Below are positions 22,118-33,268 of a stretch of DNA of 52,500 nucleotides, one piece after another. The notes under the pieces are model-generated. The model was not told the DNA's origin. It was given only the letters and a program-made list of their open reading frames with translations, and searched no databases. Source of the stretch: Cristatella mucedo (lineage: Eukaryota; Bryozoa; Phylactolaemata; Cristatellidae); the NCBI GenBank assembly GCA_009760855.2, contig WPIO01000001.1, forward strand, positions 6,487,501 to 6,540,000, written 5' to 3'. Made by a program: the position numbers and the translations under genes. Within the stretch, counting starts at the first letter, position 1, and every line of letters starts with the position of its first letter.

Positions 22118-22640
22118 GCATTCATCATCGAAGGGGAGTTTACAGTTAATTTGCCGAATCTCCAAGTCGATGCGCTGCTTGATAGGCAGCCAGAGTGGAT
22201 TGGTGAGAAGCGGTGTACTGTTGCAGTTGCAACGTTTAATTCAAATAAGCCTAGCTGCCGAGTTTTGCACTAACTGTAAGCATGTTATTGCAAGTGCAGG
22301 AAGACCTGCAAATAGTGAGTTCCAAGAGTCCAAAGGGGTATCACGAGTGTACGAACCAGCTTGGTTGTCCTGTCCTTAACCAAGCAAGCCCAAATTTCTG
22401 CAATGTGGCATAAGTGAAAGTAGGCAGACTTGACTGTGGTACTGATGTGCTCATCTATTGACTGGTTACTGGTCACTGAAACCAGTGCGCTAGGCTTCCA
22501 TTGGCAGTTCAGCCCAAGCTGGTTCCACAAGGTATCTACTGCAGCAAGCGGCTGTTGTGGACGAGTAGCAATTTGCTTTCCTCCCGCAAAATAAGTGATT
22601 ATTGCTTTAGGCAGATGCAGAGGCTGAATGAATGCAGCAA
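22118..22640 (-). pseudogene. LINE reverse transcriptase C-terminal relic
   Basis: The minus strand shows NQSIDEHISTTVKSAYFHLC then HIAEIWACLVKDRTTKLVRT, colinear with DDHISSTVKSANFQLC and the region before HAFV in the 17-kb and 50-kb copies. The HWLP segment can be traced at about 22140-22240. Several frameshifts; no 3' terminus retained. Confidence 0.75.
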
Positions 22641-24182
22641 AGTTAGTCACGAGCTGCTGGTGCTGCAAAGCACCAAGAGGAGACGATTAGGACTTCGCGA
22701 GGCCGGTCAAATGACAAACGATATGAGTGTGTGGGTGTGAGCCGCAGATGTTTGGCTCCTCTGCCAATGCTGTGCTGGACTCAGTGCTGAGGTCCACGAT
22801 GAGAGTCGATCTTACCCGGCTAACTATGGAATTCCCAGCAACCAATCGACACGAGCCTGCGGCCTGCAAGCAAGTGCATTGCTATGAGCTACCTGCCCTT
22901 CCAGTCTGTGGTGACTGGCGGCAGAACGTCATCAATCCCTGTCAGCCAAGCTCAAAACGATCGTACAGTGTCACCAACAAGAACAAAGGGAATCACTTGA
23001 CCGTGACAGGTGTCACTCCCTAGCTCCTCCCTATGTGTAACAGCTTAAGGATGGGTGGTAGCAGCTGCTTAGGGTTCACACACCACCCAAGTCCGGAGGC
23101 TGTACCTCAGGTCTTTGGCATAGCCAGGGTGCCTGAATTCGACTGACAGCTGTCATCTCGACTGTTTCTGTGCTGTACAGAGACACCGTTCAAAGCAGAT
23201 TTTGAGCTGGGGTGGCTGCTGGCAGAGTTTACTGCAGTTCGATTGACATTCTGCCATAACAAAATCGGCCAACATGGTTTCCGAGGCTCAGAGGATGGGG
23301 TAGAGATGGCATTCGGCAGAATCCACATTTCTCATTGTTTCAAAATGTCGCATGCTTTCTCTTTGAACCACTACAAGTAGTGTGGACTTGCTTTTCAGTA
23401 TATGCCAATCCGAGTTGCCATCCAGTAGGAAAAATTCTTAGGTCATTGTGTGAAGCAAAAGCAGCAGCTGTGTTATTGCCAAAAATTGATAGCAGCTAGT
23501 AAAGGCAATCTATTGTCATAAGATGCTGACAGAGCTACATATGCTATGCAGAAAAATATCTTGAGAGTGGGGGATAGTTCTTCAAAACGGTGTCGAATCT
23601 TCTCTGGTGAGTTAAACGATGCAGGGCTAAGGGTTTCGTTACATACTAATGTGGTAGGAACATAAATATCTGACTAGAACTTAAAATCGCCTGATTTGAG
23701 CCAAATTTGGCAAGCAATGGATGCCACGGGTAGATTGTGGGGCGTTCCTGATGGCAAGCATGCAACAGACCAACCATCACTCAAGCATCAACGGTCGATG
23801 GGCTGCCCACTCTTGAGGTCATGGCCATCATCTATTTAATATGCAGTAAATCCATACTTTTGATAGTTATCTCCCTCAGAAACCCGATAACCTGTCGCCA
23901 TCGGCTAACCAATAGCAAATAGAGCTCAGAGCATAAGACCTTAACACATCACTAAAGCTTTCACCTTTTCCTGGGCAGGAAGGGGGGCTCTACTAGCCAT
24001 CTGTCATTTCATCCACTTTCAGGATATTGCTTTTAATATTGGTCGGGCAACTGTTGCTGGGCACAAGCCACATCCACGCAGCAGTAAAAGCCTAAGCAAC
24101 TCGTGGTAAATGAATCGCTTTAGGAGGAATATAATAATTCATGTTCATGCAGGCTCTGAAGTATATGCATAGAACATTGGTC
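22641..24182. other. Non-coding stretch, nothing recognised
   Basis: No exon, repeat family or RNA gene recognised. Frames are under 100 codons. Confidence 0.35.
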
Positions 24183-24202
24183 GTGTGTGCGCGTGCGCGT
24201 GC

Positions 24203-24234
<32 letters not shown>
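24183..24234. repeat. (GT)n/(GC)n microsatellite
   Basis: A GCGT-rich start followed by about 17 GT units. The alternating purine-pyrimidine pattern is prone to Z-DNA. Confidence 0.9.
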
Positions 24235-24236
<2 letters not shown>

Positions 24237-24344
24237 CCTGGTGTGTGGTGATCAGACCAAGTTGGTTCCGTGAATATGCTGTCCCCTTGTGGCCCAGGCG
24301 AGCAATCAAGACGTCAGCCGGCCATACAGGAGCGTTAGGATTCC

Positions 24345-24581
24345 ACTCTAGACGCCGACTAGTCGAGCTCACTCCCGACTGATGTCACCACATCCCTGAA
24401 TTGACGCCATTAAGAAGGTAGCCAAAAACCAGCCGGTTCCTAGAAGAATTTGCTCTGTCAGTGTGAAGTTGTCCTCCTTGTGCTTATTCGTTCTCAAATC
24501 GTGAATGTTATGACTAACCGATTGACATTATTCCTTTCTAGCATTAAAAAAGTGCCTATAAAGAGATTTAGCTATCTAAAG
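24345..24581 (+). mobile_element. LINE 3' region, 5' part of a split copy
   Basis: On the + strand, the end of the reverse-transcriptase frame (CCTGAATTGACGCC, equivalent to PELT) and the 3' untranslated region lead into AGTGCCTATAAAGAGATTTAG, the start of the terminal hairpin. The LINE breaks at CTAAAG (24576-24581) and resumes at 25475 after an 893-bp insertion. Confidence 0.75.
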
Positions 24582-25474
24582 CTGGTTTTACACTGTCGGC
24601 TTTCTTCCTAACTCAGTCCCTACTCAGCCACTACTCGGCACCGACTCGGCACCGACTCGGCACCGAGTTGGCTTTGACGTCGGCCTACTACTAGATGGTG
24701 AGCCGTGATGGCACACTAGGTAAGGCGGTTGCTTTCACGACCTCGGTCCGAGGTCGTGGGTTCGATTCCTGTGGTGGGCGATTCTTTATCGCCACTGCAA
24801 GCGGTGGTGATAGCCGTAAAGGCTCTTCTGTCGCTATACAAAAAGAGCCTGTTTAATCAGCTAGGATTTTTTTCTTTTTATTGGGATGGGGCCAAATCGG
24901 CCAGTCGTCAAGAAGTAGAAGCCACTCCTACATTATGCCTCGCGGTGTACCAGCTGACCAATCAAAACCCGGAGTGAGTCACACATACCCTCCAAAAACC
25001 CAATGGAAGACTCTCTCAAGCTTCTCTTCTCAAGCTATAGCTTTATCGGGGCCATTAAGGCGAGTCCCGGTTTATGTGATGTGTATGTGTTGTAGATGTC
25101 ACTCATTCTAACAATAAACACAGCTGTGTGAATTTGGAATACAGCCGAACATCGTTAACAGCATCGTTAACAGCGTTACTTTACTTGACGATAGGGGCTT
25201 TCCCGAAAAATCTTTCTTATACGTCTACCTTTCTCTTCTTTCCCCTCATTTCATACTCATCCACTACGATGACGGTCGCATCGAGCTCGATTTCTGCTAG
25301 TGTTAGCCCGATGGCTTCCAGGAGAAACCTCTGTCTTGGCCAGTCTTCTGCATGAAACTAGGCGGTTTTAGTCAACTATTTTGACTATTAATTTTCCTTG
25401 AATCAATAGTGTAAACGCCATAACTAGGAGGAAAGTCAACATCGGTAAGGATGACAATTATAGTGGAAACGCAG
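24582..25474. mobile_element. Non-autonomous inverted-repeat DNA transposon inserted in a LINE
   Basis: The segment splits the LINE hairpin and is bounded on both sides by CTAAAG. Its ends are imperfect inverted repeats: the left begins CTGGTTTTACACT and the right, read on the other strand, begins CTGCGTTTCCACT. Weaker subterminal similarity follows (CTTTCTTCCTAAC versus CTTTCCTCCTAG). Inside are three 11-bp units ACTCGGCACCG at about 24635-24668, a SINE-A at 24703-24867, and on the minus strand a short open block near 25355-25210 reading EDWPRQRFLLEAIGLTLAEI. The duplication could be 6 bp (CTAAAG) or 3 bp (TAA). TAA would fit PIF/Harbinger, but the superfamily is not proven. No intact transposase. 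Confidence 0.65.
24703..24867 (+). mobile_element. SINE-A, best-preserved copy, nested
   Basis: Complete order: tRNA-like head (CACACTAGGTAAGGCGG), B box GTGGGTTCGATTCCTG, central hairpin TATCGCCAC with GTGGTGATA, and tail CTGTCGCTATACAAAAAGAG then CCTGTTTAATCAGCT. It lies inside the inverted-repeat element at 24582, so it is younger than that insertion, which is younger than the LINE. Confidence 0.85.
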
Positions 25475-25505
25475 CTAAAGGCGCTATATGAATGTATTAT
25501 TATTT
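25475..25505 (+). mobile_element. LINE 3' terminus, 3' part of the split copy
   Basis: CTAAAGGCGCTATATGAATG followed by TATTATTATT completes the hairpin begun at about 24550. With the insertion removed, the junction reads as a normal LINE end. Confidence 0.75.
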
Positions 25506-27180
25506 TCATGTTTTAACTCATTTCTGTGTGCAATCCAAAGGCAAACAGGGTTGGTGGCTGTCATACTTTTCGAGCTACTAGCAAAACAACTTCAGTGATA
25601 AATAATGCTTGGTAGCTAAAAATAGACAAAATACTTGGTAGTCACATAAACAGACCCCAGTAGATGATATGGAGTGGCATGTTCAAGTTCAAAGGTAGCT
25701 GTGAAGAAATGCGGTCTGGTGTAGTTGAGCAGAGGTTGCACAAGTCGCCATCAATAGGCACAGGACATGCATGTCATTCCGTCACTCACACAAACGAAGT
25801 TTTATATACGATTATTAACTTACCGGTAGATGCACCAGGAACGATATCCGGCAGCCGGTCAGCCACCAGCATTGTCATATGTGTCGGCGATGGTCTTTAT
25901 TGTCGAAGAAAAACGAAGGCAATGTGTAAAGCCATACAAGCATTATTGAGATTGATGACTTCATCGATAGGCCTCCTCCTCTTGGTCTTGGCACAGGTCT
26001 GTCGGTGGTCGGTTGGCCACAGTTGTGACATGGTAGCCAAGCAGGAAGTCTTGCCTATTCGATCCTCGGAGTCCCTGTTTCAATACCCATGCCATTACAG
26101 CTTGGTACCTCCTCGGGCGTCGGGTGCCCTGCCATGATAAGACGGTTCGATGTGTAGCTGACACACTAGACACACAAATAGTGGCTGAGCTAGGGAGTGG
26201 GCGCGGGGGGGGGGGGGGGGCAATTTTCCCCTCCCCCAGAGCTGGAGGGCAGTGACATGGGCCACCCCTTATTACGACCTGGCCACCCCATGGGGGAGCA
26301 ACAGCCACGTGTGAGCTTGCGGGGGGGGGGGGGGGCTGGCGGGCAGCGACCTGGGCCACCCCCCGACCGTCACCATCAACTAAATGTTGTCCTACTTCCA
26401 GTCGATGAGCAACTACGTATCGAATAAACACTTAGGATTATGTGTAACAATTTGTCCTTGCATTCGGGTCCTGCCCCTGCGTGAAAATCTTGAGTCCACT
26501 CATGCATGCATACAAATTCTTGACAAAAGAGTTGAAACACACGGGTTCCAGGCCTTTTAGCCACTTGGCCGCAATGCCAAAAGTCATAGCCTTACTGCTG
26601 GAACAGCTATAAACTATACTGAGATAAAAAAAAATCCTCATTTTTCTGTCGTGCTGAAATCTCAAATCAAAGGGTCTACTAGACATTTGAGTTTCACATC
26701 TTTCAATGGTGACTCTCTTCGTTCAGCTTTGTATTTTTCTAGCTAACATTATTGTAACTGTATCTGTGGTGCTGGAACGGAATTGTAGACGCTGAACGTA
26801 GAGCTGGCCAGTGCAGGTCTGACTGTCCTCTGGCAAACTGGCATCCAAGAAAGACAGAAACAGTGCACTTGTCTCTGCAATTGGTTGGCCGTGTCAGATT
26901 TGTGCAACAGGCTTCATACTCTTGGATGGGTAATGCCTGGGATATGAATAACCCAATTTCACTGATTTGCAATTCATCTCGGCCATGGTCAGTCACGACT
27001 GGAAAGTCAGCCAAAGTCAGGTCTATTTATATACAGTGGCAGACTGCAGACCCATAGGATTCTCCAAAGGTAGTTGTTGGTTGCAATCGACTGGCAAAAA
27101 ATAGCCTGCTGCTGTGGATGTCGGGGAGGGGGGCTTGGCTGGTGAAAGGGCAGTAAATGTCGCAATGTCACAAAAATGCT
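25506..27180. other. Non-coding stretch; two G15-16 runs
   Basis: Runs of 16 G at 26205-26220 and 15 G at 26321-26335 are only 100 bases apart and lie in a similar CCCC-flanked context. Frames of up to 157 codons (25664-26137 +, 25961-26431 -) overlap in antisense and are not recognised. Confidence 0.35.
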
Positions 27181-27442
27181 GACTGCTGCACCATAGCTAC
27201 CAAGTGCTGCTCCATAGTTACTGACTGCTGCCCCACAGTTACCGACTGCTGCCCCACAGTTACCGACTGCTGCTTCACAGTTACCGACTGCTGCACCACA
27301 GTTACCAACTGAGGTATCACACTTACCAACTGAGGTACCACACTTACCGACTGCTGCGCCACAGTTACCGACTGCTGTACCACAGTTACCGACTGCTGTA
27401 CCACAGTTACCTACTGCTGTACCACAGTTACCTACTGCTACC
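27181..27442. repeat. 21-bp minisatellite, ~12.5 units
   Basis: The unit is close to GACTGCTGYACCACAGTTAC plus one C. Two adjacent units at 27306-27347 share a different version (AACTGAGGTAYCACACTTAC), showing local duplication of a variant. On the minus strand it reads as an uninterrupted heptad repeat QQSVTV-x (positions 27404-27168), with hydrophobic residues at alternate positions. Because the period is a multiple of three, the open frame is not by itself evidence of coding. Confidence 0.95.
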
Positions 27443-28503
27443 GCCAGCTCGACAGCTCCTGCTTGGCACCTGTTCGTCAGAAATAGGTCTTACAGCAGCC
27501 TTTACATATGGCCAAATCATTCCTGGAATTATGTTTGCCGTGGGCACGAAAAGTGACAGAAGTTCTTTACATTTCAAATGAAGTGAGTTTCATTATCGAT
27601 CTACTATGCGGTCTGGCCATCGATGGTGAAAATTTACCTTTTAGCACCGGCATATCTGATCTTTGCTATCGCCTCTGATATGACATCGCATATGCACCCC
27701 TATTCACCGGCAAATACCTCTTCGGATAATACAAAGTATGTTGAAGTACCAGTAAGCATATCTGTTTGAAACTAACGTGTGCTCAAAGCCTATGAGGCCT
27801 TCTGCATACCTTGGGAGCCAGAACCCTTTATCTCAGGCATACAAATTATGAAGCATCATTGAGTAAAGAAGGTCATCCAAGGAAGTCGTGGGACAGTTGA
27901 GAAGAAAAGCTAACGTTGTGCAAGATTTCTAGGAGTGAGTTCGGAAGACTAGGACCCGTAGAGCAAAAGCGTCTACCACCAACAGCCTTGTAGCTAAAAC
28001 GAAGAGACAGGCTGCTTAAATCGATATCGGGTTCTATTTCATGGCGTAGCATGGGACATTTTTTTTATCAAATTTTAGCATAAATATGCTGAAAGAAAAT
28101 CACGGAAACTGAAAGGATGGAAAAGGTCTTCGAGTCAAGCAGGGACCATGAAAGTCACCTACTTTTGCACTCGCCTACTTCTTTCGGCCAAGAGTGATAA
28201 GCTCAGCCTCAGTATAGGCTGAGCCATGATTAAACCAAGGAAAGGAAAACGTTCAGCTTTCTCAGACACAGCCAGTGATAAAAAGATCAAGGGCTGTGGG
28301 GGTCGGTCAAGCCGCCAGACAGGTCAGTGTGGTAGGAGGCCCAAGGCATGTGGTCCTTGCCCCCCTTCCCCTTGCCTAACCTAATGCACATCCCCTCGAC
28401 TTGTGTCCTTTCCTATTAGCCATGCTGGCTAGGGGTGCAGCCAAGCGTCGCTAGAGGTTGAACATTGACCTTGCCCGAGTCAATCAATCAGGGTAGATGT
28501 CCT
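27443..28503. other. Non-coding stretch, nothing recognised
   Basis: No exon, no repeat family, only short frames. Confidence 0.35.
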
Positions 28504-28504
28504 T

Positions 28505-28670
28505 AGCTAATTTAACAGCCTCATTTGCGTGGTAGCTGAAGAGCCTTGACGGCTATTGCCACCACTTGCAGCTGGCAATAAAGCATCGCTCACTGCAGCA
28601 TTCGAACACACAACCTCAATCGTGAAGAGTGAGAACCTTACCTACCGGACTATCGCGGCCCCACATGCCC
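28505..28670 (-). mobile_element. SINE-A copy
   Basis: Minus-strand order is tRNA-like head with GGTAGGTAAGGTTCTCAC, B box GTGTGTTCGAATGCTG, hairpin TTGCCAGCTGCAAGTGGTGG, and tail ending CTGTTAAATTAGCT. Moderately diverged from the 24.7-kb copy. Confidence 0.8.
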
Positions 28671-29000
28671 CTACTCGGGTTTTCCCACCTGCCGCTCGGC
28701 AACTCTTGCCTGTGTCTCGGGTGCAAGCGAACAGACACCTATTGGATTGGACATACTACTTGACCACTTATCTACCTAAGGTGGACAAGGTTATTGACTG
28801 CTAGTAGCATATGGTAGGACTACCTGCCCGACTCTGGGATCCGGGTTTTCGGCAAATAATCAATTTTGAAAACCCAATCGCTTAACAGTTCAGCAGTTTA
28901 AGACAACCGTTTATGTTAAGACTCCTGTTGTAACTGCTCGGGATGTTTAGCCGTCTTCACAACTCAAGGCCTCCTATATTATAAATAGTTAGGCTCGAGT
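28671..29000. other. Short non-coding stretch
   Basis: Nothing recognised. Confidence 0.3.
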
Positions 29001-29002
29001 AC

Positions 29003-29096
29003 CCTGGATCCTAACCCAGGGGTAAGATGCTCCCACTTAACAGCCCAGGTCGTGAGTTCGCGTTCTGCAGTGGGCAATCCAATATTGCCTGTTTCA
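29003..29096 (+). mobile_element. SINE-A-like head fragment
   Basis: A degraded tRNA-like head (GGGGTAAGATGCTCCC) with the B-box region GTGAGTTCGCGTTCTG, then GTGGGCAATCC and a short central piece ATTGCCTGTTTCAAGCG. The family tail is absent; it runs directly into a SINE-B head. Confidence 0.55.
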
Positions 29097-29182
29097 AGCG
29101 CTGGTTTGGCCCAGTGGTTAAGGTGCTCGCACCGACCAAGGTCCGGCCGAGGTCGTGGGCTCGAGTCCCGTGGCTTATGTGA
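29097..29182 (+). mobile_element. SINE-B head without its tail
   Basis: GGTTTGGCCCAGTGGTTAAG and GTGGGCTCGAGTCCCG give intact A and B boxes. The element stops after GTGGCTTATGTGAA without the hairpin and tail, and is followed by AT-rich sequence and a LINE in the opposite orientation. Confidence 0.7.
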
Positions 29183-29197
29183 ATAATGATAATTACA

Positions 29198-30118
29198 ATA
29201 ATAATAATAATAAAACACTTGATAAAGTGCCCTAGGAGAACTCAATCTCTTTCCAGGCGCTTTACATTTGCTGCAAAGGAAACACGATCGAATGGTGAGT
29301 GATATCTTGCTTGATAAATAACATGATCAGCACGGTTAGGGGTGACATGCACAGGGTCAGCATGCAAGTGTGGTTAGTGGCAGCATTCAACAGTGTCAGC
29401 ACGAATAAGCACATGAAGGACGAATTACAGGGACCCAGTAAATGCTGTCATAAATAGGTGCGTTTTCAATTTTTTTGAATGTGGTCAAGTCAGGAGATGT
29501 CGTGACGAAAGTTGGGAGTGAGTTCCAGGCTTTGGGAGCATACGAACTAAATGCACGGTCTCCAAAGGATTTGAGGTTTGTACAAGGTATAGGTAAACAG
29601 TTGGATTCAGAAAAGCAGGTGGTACGATGCTTAGCCTGGTGGGGGAGTAGATCCGTAGGTATGCTGGAGCTAAAGAATGAAGGGAACTAAAAGTGAGCGA
29701 CAAAACCTTGAAGTCCATTCGTTGCTTGACTGGTAGCCAGTGAAGGTCTGCGAGAAGTGGTGTGATGTGGCAACTGCGACGCTCACGACAGACAAGCCTA
29801 GCTGCAGAATTTTGCACCTGCTGTAATCACCTGATTGCACATGCCGGTAGGCCAGCAAGCAGTGAGTTACAGAAGTCAAGACGGGTATGTCCACATAGCT
29901 GAACGTAGGCAGACTTGTTTGTGGAGCTGATATGGTCGTCTAACGAAAGGTCACTTTGGAACATGACACCTAGATTTCGTGCAGATTCAACAGGAGTTAT
30001 GCTAGCAGAGCCAATTTTGAGCGTTAGCCTTTCCAATTTCTGAATCACACTTGGTTTGCCCATAACTAGTAAGTTAGTTTTATCATCATTCAATTTAAGA
30101 AAATTTGCTGCCATCCAT
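29198..30118 (-). pseudogene. LINE copy: RT C-terminal region, 3' UTR and terminus
   Basis: From right to left on the minus strand: MAANFLKLNDDKTNLLVMGK, then GSASITPVESARNLGVMFQS and SLDDHISSTNKSAYVQLC. A deletion removes the HAFVT region, then RLDFCNSLLAGLPACAIR, LVCRERRSCHITPLLADLHW and LPVKQRMDFKVLSLTF follow. A frameshifted tail, the 3' UTR and the hairpin terminus with (AAT)n come last. The copy is truncated at 30118, just after the palm domain. Frameshifts near 29825 and 29690 kill it. Confidence 0.85.
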
Positions 30119-30124
30119 GTACGG

Positions 30125-30206
30125 GTTGTAGGACATTTCCCCCCGAACGTTTCCCCTGGACATCTCCCCCCTGGTGGACCCTAGGACATTTCCCCCTATG
30201 TTGATG
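30125..30206. repeat. Degenerate GGACATTTCCCCC repeat
   Basis: About four imperfect copies of a unit like GGACATTTCCCCCC (variants GAACGTTTCCCC and GGACATCTCCCCCC), beginning where the LINE truncation ends. Confidence 0.7.
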
Positions 30207-30240
30207 AATATATAACTAAGAATATGGATCGGATATATAT

Positions 30241-30444
<204 letters not shown>

Positions 30445-30687
30445 TCAAATGAAGTTCGCGCTCCATTGAAAAAAAATCCACTCAGCACAAGCCGCGACCG
30501 ACTCCACCGCACTGGCCACCGTACCCCCTCCGTCTGTCGTGCTATCGAGTCGCGGCTTATACTGAGTTGATTTTATTTCAATAGATCGTGAACTTCACCG
30601 CGGTCGATGAGCGACACCCGGTGCAGCAACGACTGCTTCGCCGTGAGCTTTGGACGGGTGGTAGCCGGCGGTGCCGATGTCAAGAGG

Positions 30688-30690
<3 letters not shown>

Positions 30691-30759
<69 letters not shown>
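30691..30759. repeat. (AT)n microsatellite
   Basis: About 34 AT units, ending right before a SINE-A tail fragment. Confidence 0.95.
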
Positions 30760-30762
<3 letters not shown>

Positions 30763-30771
30763 CGATGTTGA

Positions 30772-30828
30772 TAGTTGTTGAGACTCTTCTGTCGCTAAAT
30801 AAATGAAACTGTTGAATCAGCTATCCTT
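30772..30828 (+). mobile_element. SINE-A tail fragment
   Basis: GACTCTTCTGTCGCTAAATA followed by ATGAAACTGTTGAATCAGCT matches the last 50 bases of SINE-A. Head and middle appear to be replaced by the AT repeat. Confidence 0.65.
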
Positions 30829-32010
30829 TTGTTAATTTTCAACGCGACTGGCGATCGCCTTTTTGAGTTGAGTCGTTGAAGTACACAGACCGTTGAGTCG
30901 TTAGCTCAGTCGCCGTGCCGGTACGAATCAGGCGACCCGAGGTCGCGGCAGCTCAGACGAAGAAGAAAGAACGCGACGACCTGGCAGGCGGCACTCTCGA
31001 CGGCTTGATGCTACGGCCTCGGCAGTGCGGTCGTGCTGTCGTATTAACGTACGGTCGCATGTGAGTCAGCTGCCACTGCTAGCCACCGGTTCTTGGGCAG
31101 CTTCCGAAAGATATTGACTTACGTAGCGGCTTTTTTTTTTTAAAGCCGCCGTGTGCTAGCCACGGGTGTCGTCGTAATGTTTCCGGACGCATGCCGCGGT
31201 CCGTTAGCTTCTCGTCGCGAACAGCGACTCACAGAATGAGATTGGCTTGCAGCAGAGGCTACGCCGAGCATCGGAAAAGCGTCTGCTGCAAGCGCTTGGT
31301 GCTTTATTCAGCGCCTCCCGCCGTCGACTGGGAGCCTAAGCACGTCTGTCGCTTGCCGAAAGTGGGCGCAGCACAACTTTCTGACAGTCCCGCCCACTCT
31401 GGCAGCTTTCCGATATGCCAACTCGGCTGGTCCAAAGGGAAGCTGGGAAGCGCCGGTCATCACTTAGGGCGACAGCATTTAGGGGGTCGTAGTGCAGACA
31501 TCACAAGCTGCTGCAATGCGATGGCCACCTTTTGAACAACCCTCTCAAGTTCATAGCCCTTTCCTTGTAATCCTACAGCCTAGAAAAAAAGTTTTCAAGC
31601 ATTTATAGCCCAAGGACTTTATGTGAACACAAAATCAGCGACGGACAACGTACTAACTAAGGGAGGGACTAACAAACCTAGCTTATTATTATATGGGTAG
31701 ATTATTATTATAATTATCATCACTCGTGTGGATTGGGCTGCTAGCGATGCGGACGGAGCTCGCCTGCTGGCAATACCCCGGTGAAAATAAAACCAGCGCC
31801 AACGCCCTTTAGCACTAACCTGATTTTTTTCAGGGACCAAGCTCGACGCAGCGGCTCATTCGGCCGCAGCCGGTCCACTGCTACTACACGGGATATTAGT
31901 GTCGCCCTACGTGGAGGCCTCGGGCCTCTCTGGCGACGACTCTGGCGGCTCAAAATATTATATTATCGTTCTTTTTTTATATTTTATTATATATATTTAT
32001 TTATATTATT

Positions 32011-32013
<3 letters not shown>
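30829..32013. other. Non-coding stretch, nothing recognised
   Basis: GC-rich at first, with a 114-codon + strand frame at 31191-31535 of unremarkable composition. A T10 run at 31132-31141. No splice-supported exon. Confidence 0.35.

Positions 32014-32074
<61 letters not shown>
32014..32074. repeat. (AT)n microsatellite in AT-rich patch
   Basis: About 30 AT units within an AT-rich region spanning roughly 31955-32165. Confidence 0.95.
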
Positions 32075-32077
<3 letters not shown>

Positions 32078-32199
32078 TTATATTTTATTATATTTATTAT
32101 TATTATTATTTTTAAATTTTTATTATCGTTCGAATAGTATCGTTCCTAAATACATTATATCGCATTGAATATATACATCCCCTTATTGCCGTCGTATAT

Positions 32200-33150
32200 G
32201 TTTTTTGCCTTAGCGTCGGACTGCGGTCGCGAGCCTCCCGCCGCACGACAGCGACTTCGCTTCGCGTTCTGCGAACGCGCGGTGCTGCGAGTTTCGAATG
32301 CGAAAAAAAGGAAAGAAAAAACCAACTGCAGTCTCCCGCCAGATGCGGGAGGCTGCAGACCGAAGCAGCGCGCATAGTTTCGGCCTGACTTCGCGGCACA
32401 CTTCAGCTCGACCCTGCGAGGAGCTTATTCGAATTGGCGAACTCCACGACCGCCGGCCGGCTCGCTGGCCTTTCTGACTAGAGCAAGCGAGGCTGCACCG
32501 AAGCCGAGCGAAACCAAGCAGCAGCGGCGGCCGACAACAACAGCGAGCGGTCGCGACTGACTGCTACACTCAAGGACGCATTTTCGCTCTGCTCGCGCGC
32601 AAATTCCCGGCCTTCGGGTTTGCGACTCCGTCCACGCCAAGGAGGAGCCCAAGGTCAACTCGGCGAGGGGGCCGCTGCTGACGGTGGGTAGCGTTGCGCA
32701 TGACGCGATGATGTTGCGTCGGCCAACGCCAGCCGGCCGTTTCGCCGTCTGCGCCGGGACGGCGCAGCCTAAAGCGCGCGCTACCCGACGGCTCCACCGT
32801 CCGACTGAAGCGCCGCTCCCGAAATAGCGCAGGCGCCGCGGCATATCATTTGCTTACTAAGGGTTGGAGCAGCCGTCTATCCCCAGTCGACATTGGGTCC
32901 GTCGCTGAGTTTCGCGCGACCATATCCTAGCTCTGCCCGCTTCTGCCCGCTTCACTGGAGGACGCTGTTCTCTCCCTGCTCGGTGCAGGCGACAGCCTCG
33001 ACAGCCCGTACGACGACCGAGAAAAGAGGTGCCCGCTCTGCCGACGTAGCGCCGAGTTCCCGTCACCTCCGTCTCCGGAAGAGCGCGCAACGTACATTCT
33101 TGAGCCCTCTAGGCCGCGCGAAATCTATCGCGTTCTCTCGAGGTTAGTTC
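32200..33150. other. CpG-rich block 1
   Basis: CpG is frequent (CGCG, GCGCG, CGACG throughout), in contrast to flanking AT-rich DNA. Open frames on both strands are Arg/Ala-rich and overlap in antisense, including a 139-codon minus-strand frame at 32425-32844. No protein recognised. An unmethylated CpG island or promoter is one explanation. Confidence 0.4.
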
Positions 33151-33213
33151 GCAATCATCATTTCCACTTCAATTATACCGCGTTATTCGGCGGACTTCGA
33201 TGTTCTAGCACCT

Positions 33214-33268
33214 CAAGCCGAGCAATTATATGGCTACCCAAGAGAACCGAGTCTCTTTCCTTTGCACT
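33214..33268 (-). mobile_element. SINE-B tail fragment
   Basis: On the minus strand, GAGACTCGGTTCTCTTGGGT followed by AGCCATATAATTGC resembles the hairpin and tail of SINE-B or the LINE. No head is present. Confidence 0.45.

Noticed and set aside
25664-26137. 157-codon + strand frame
   Set aside because: Mixed composition, antisense frame of similar length and no family resemblance.
27181-27442. Possible CRISPR-like array
   Set aside because: Contiguous 21-bp tandem units with no spacers, in animal DNA: a minisatellite.
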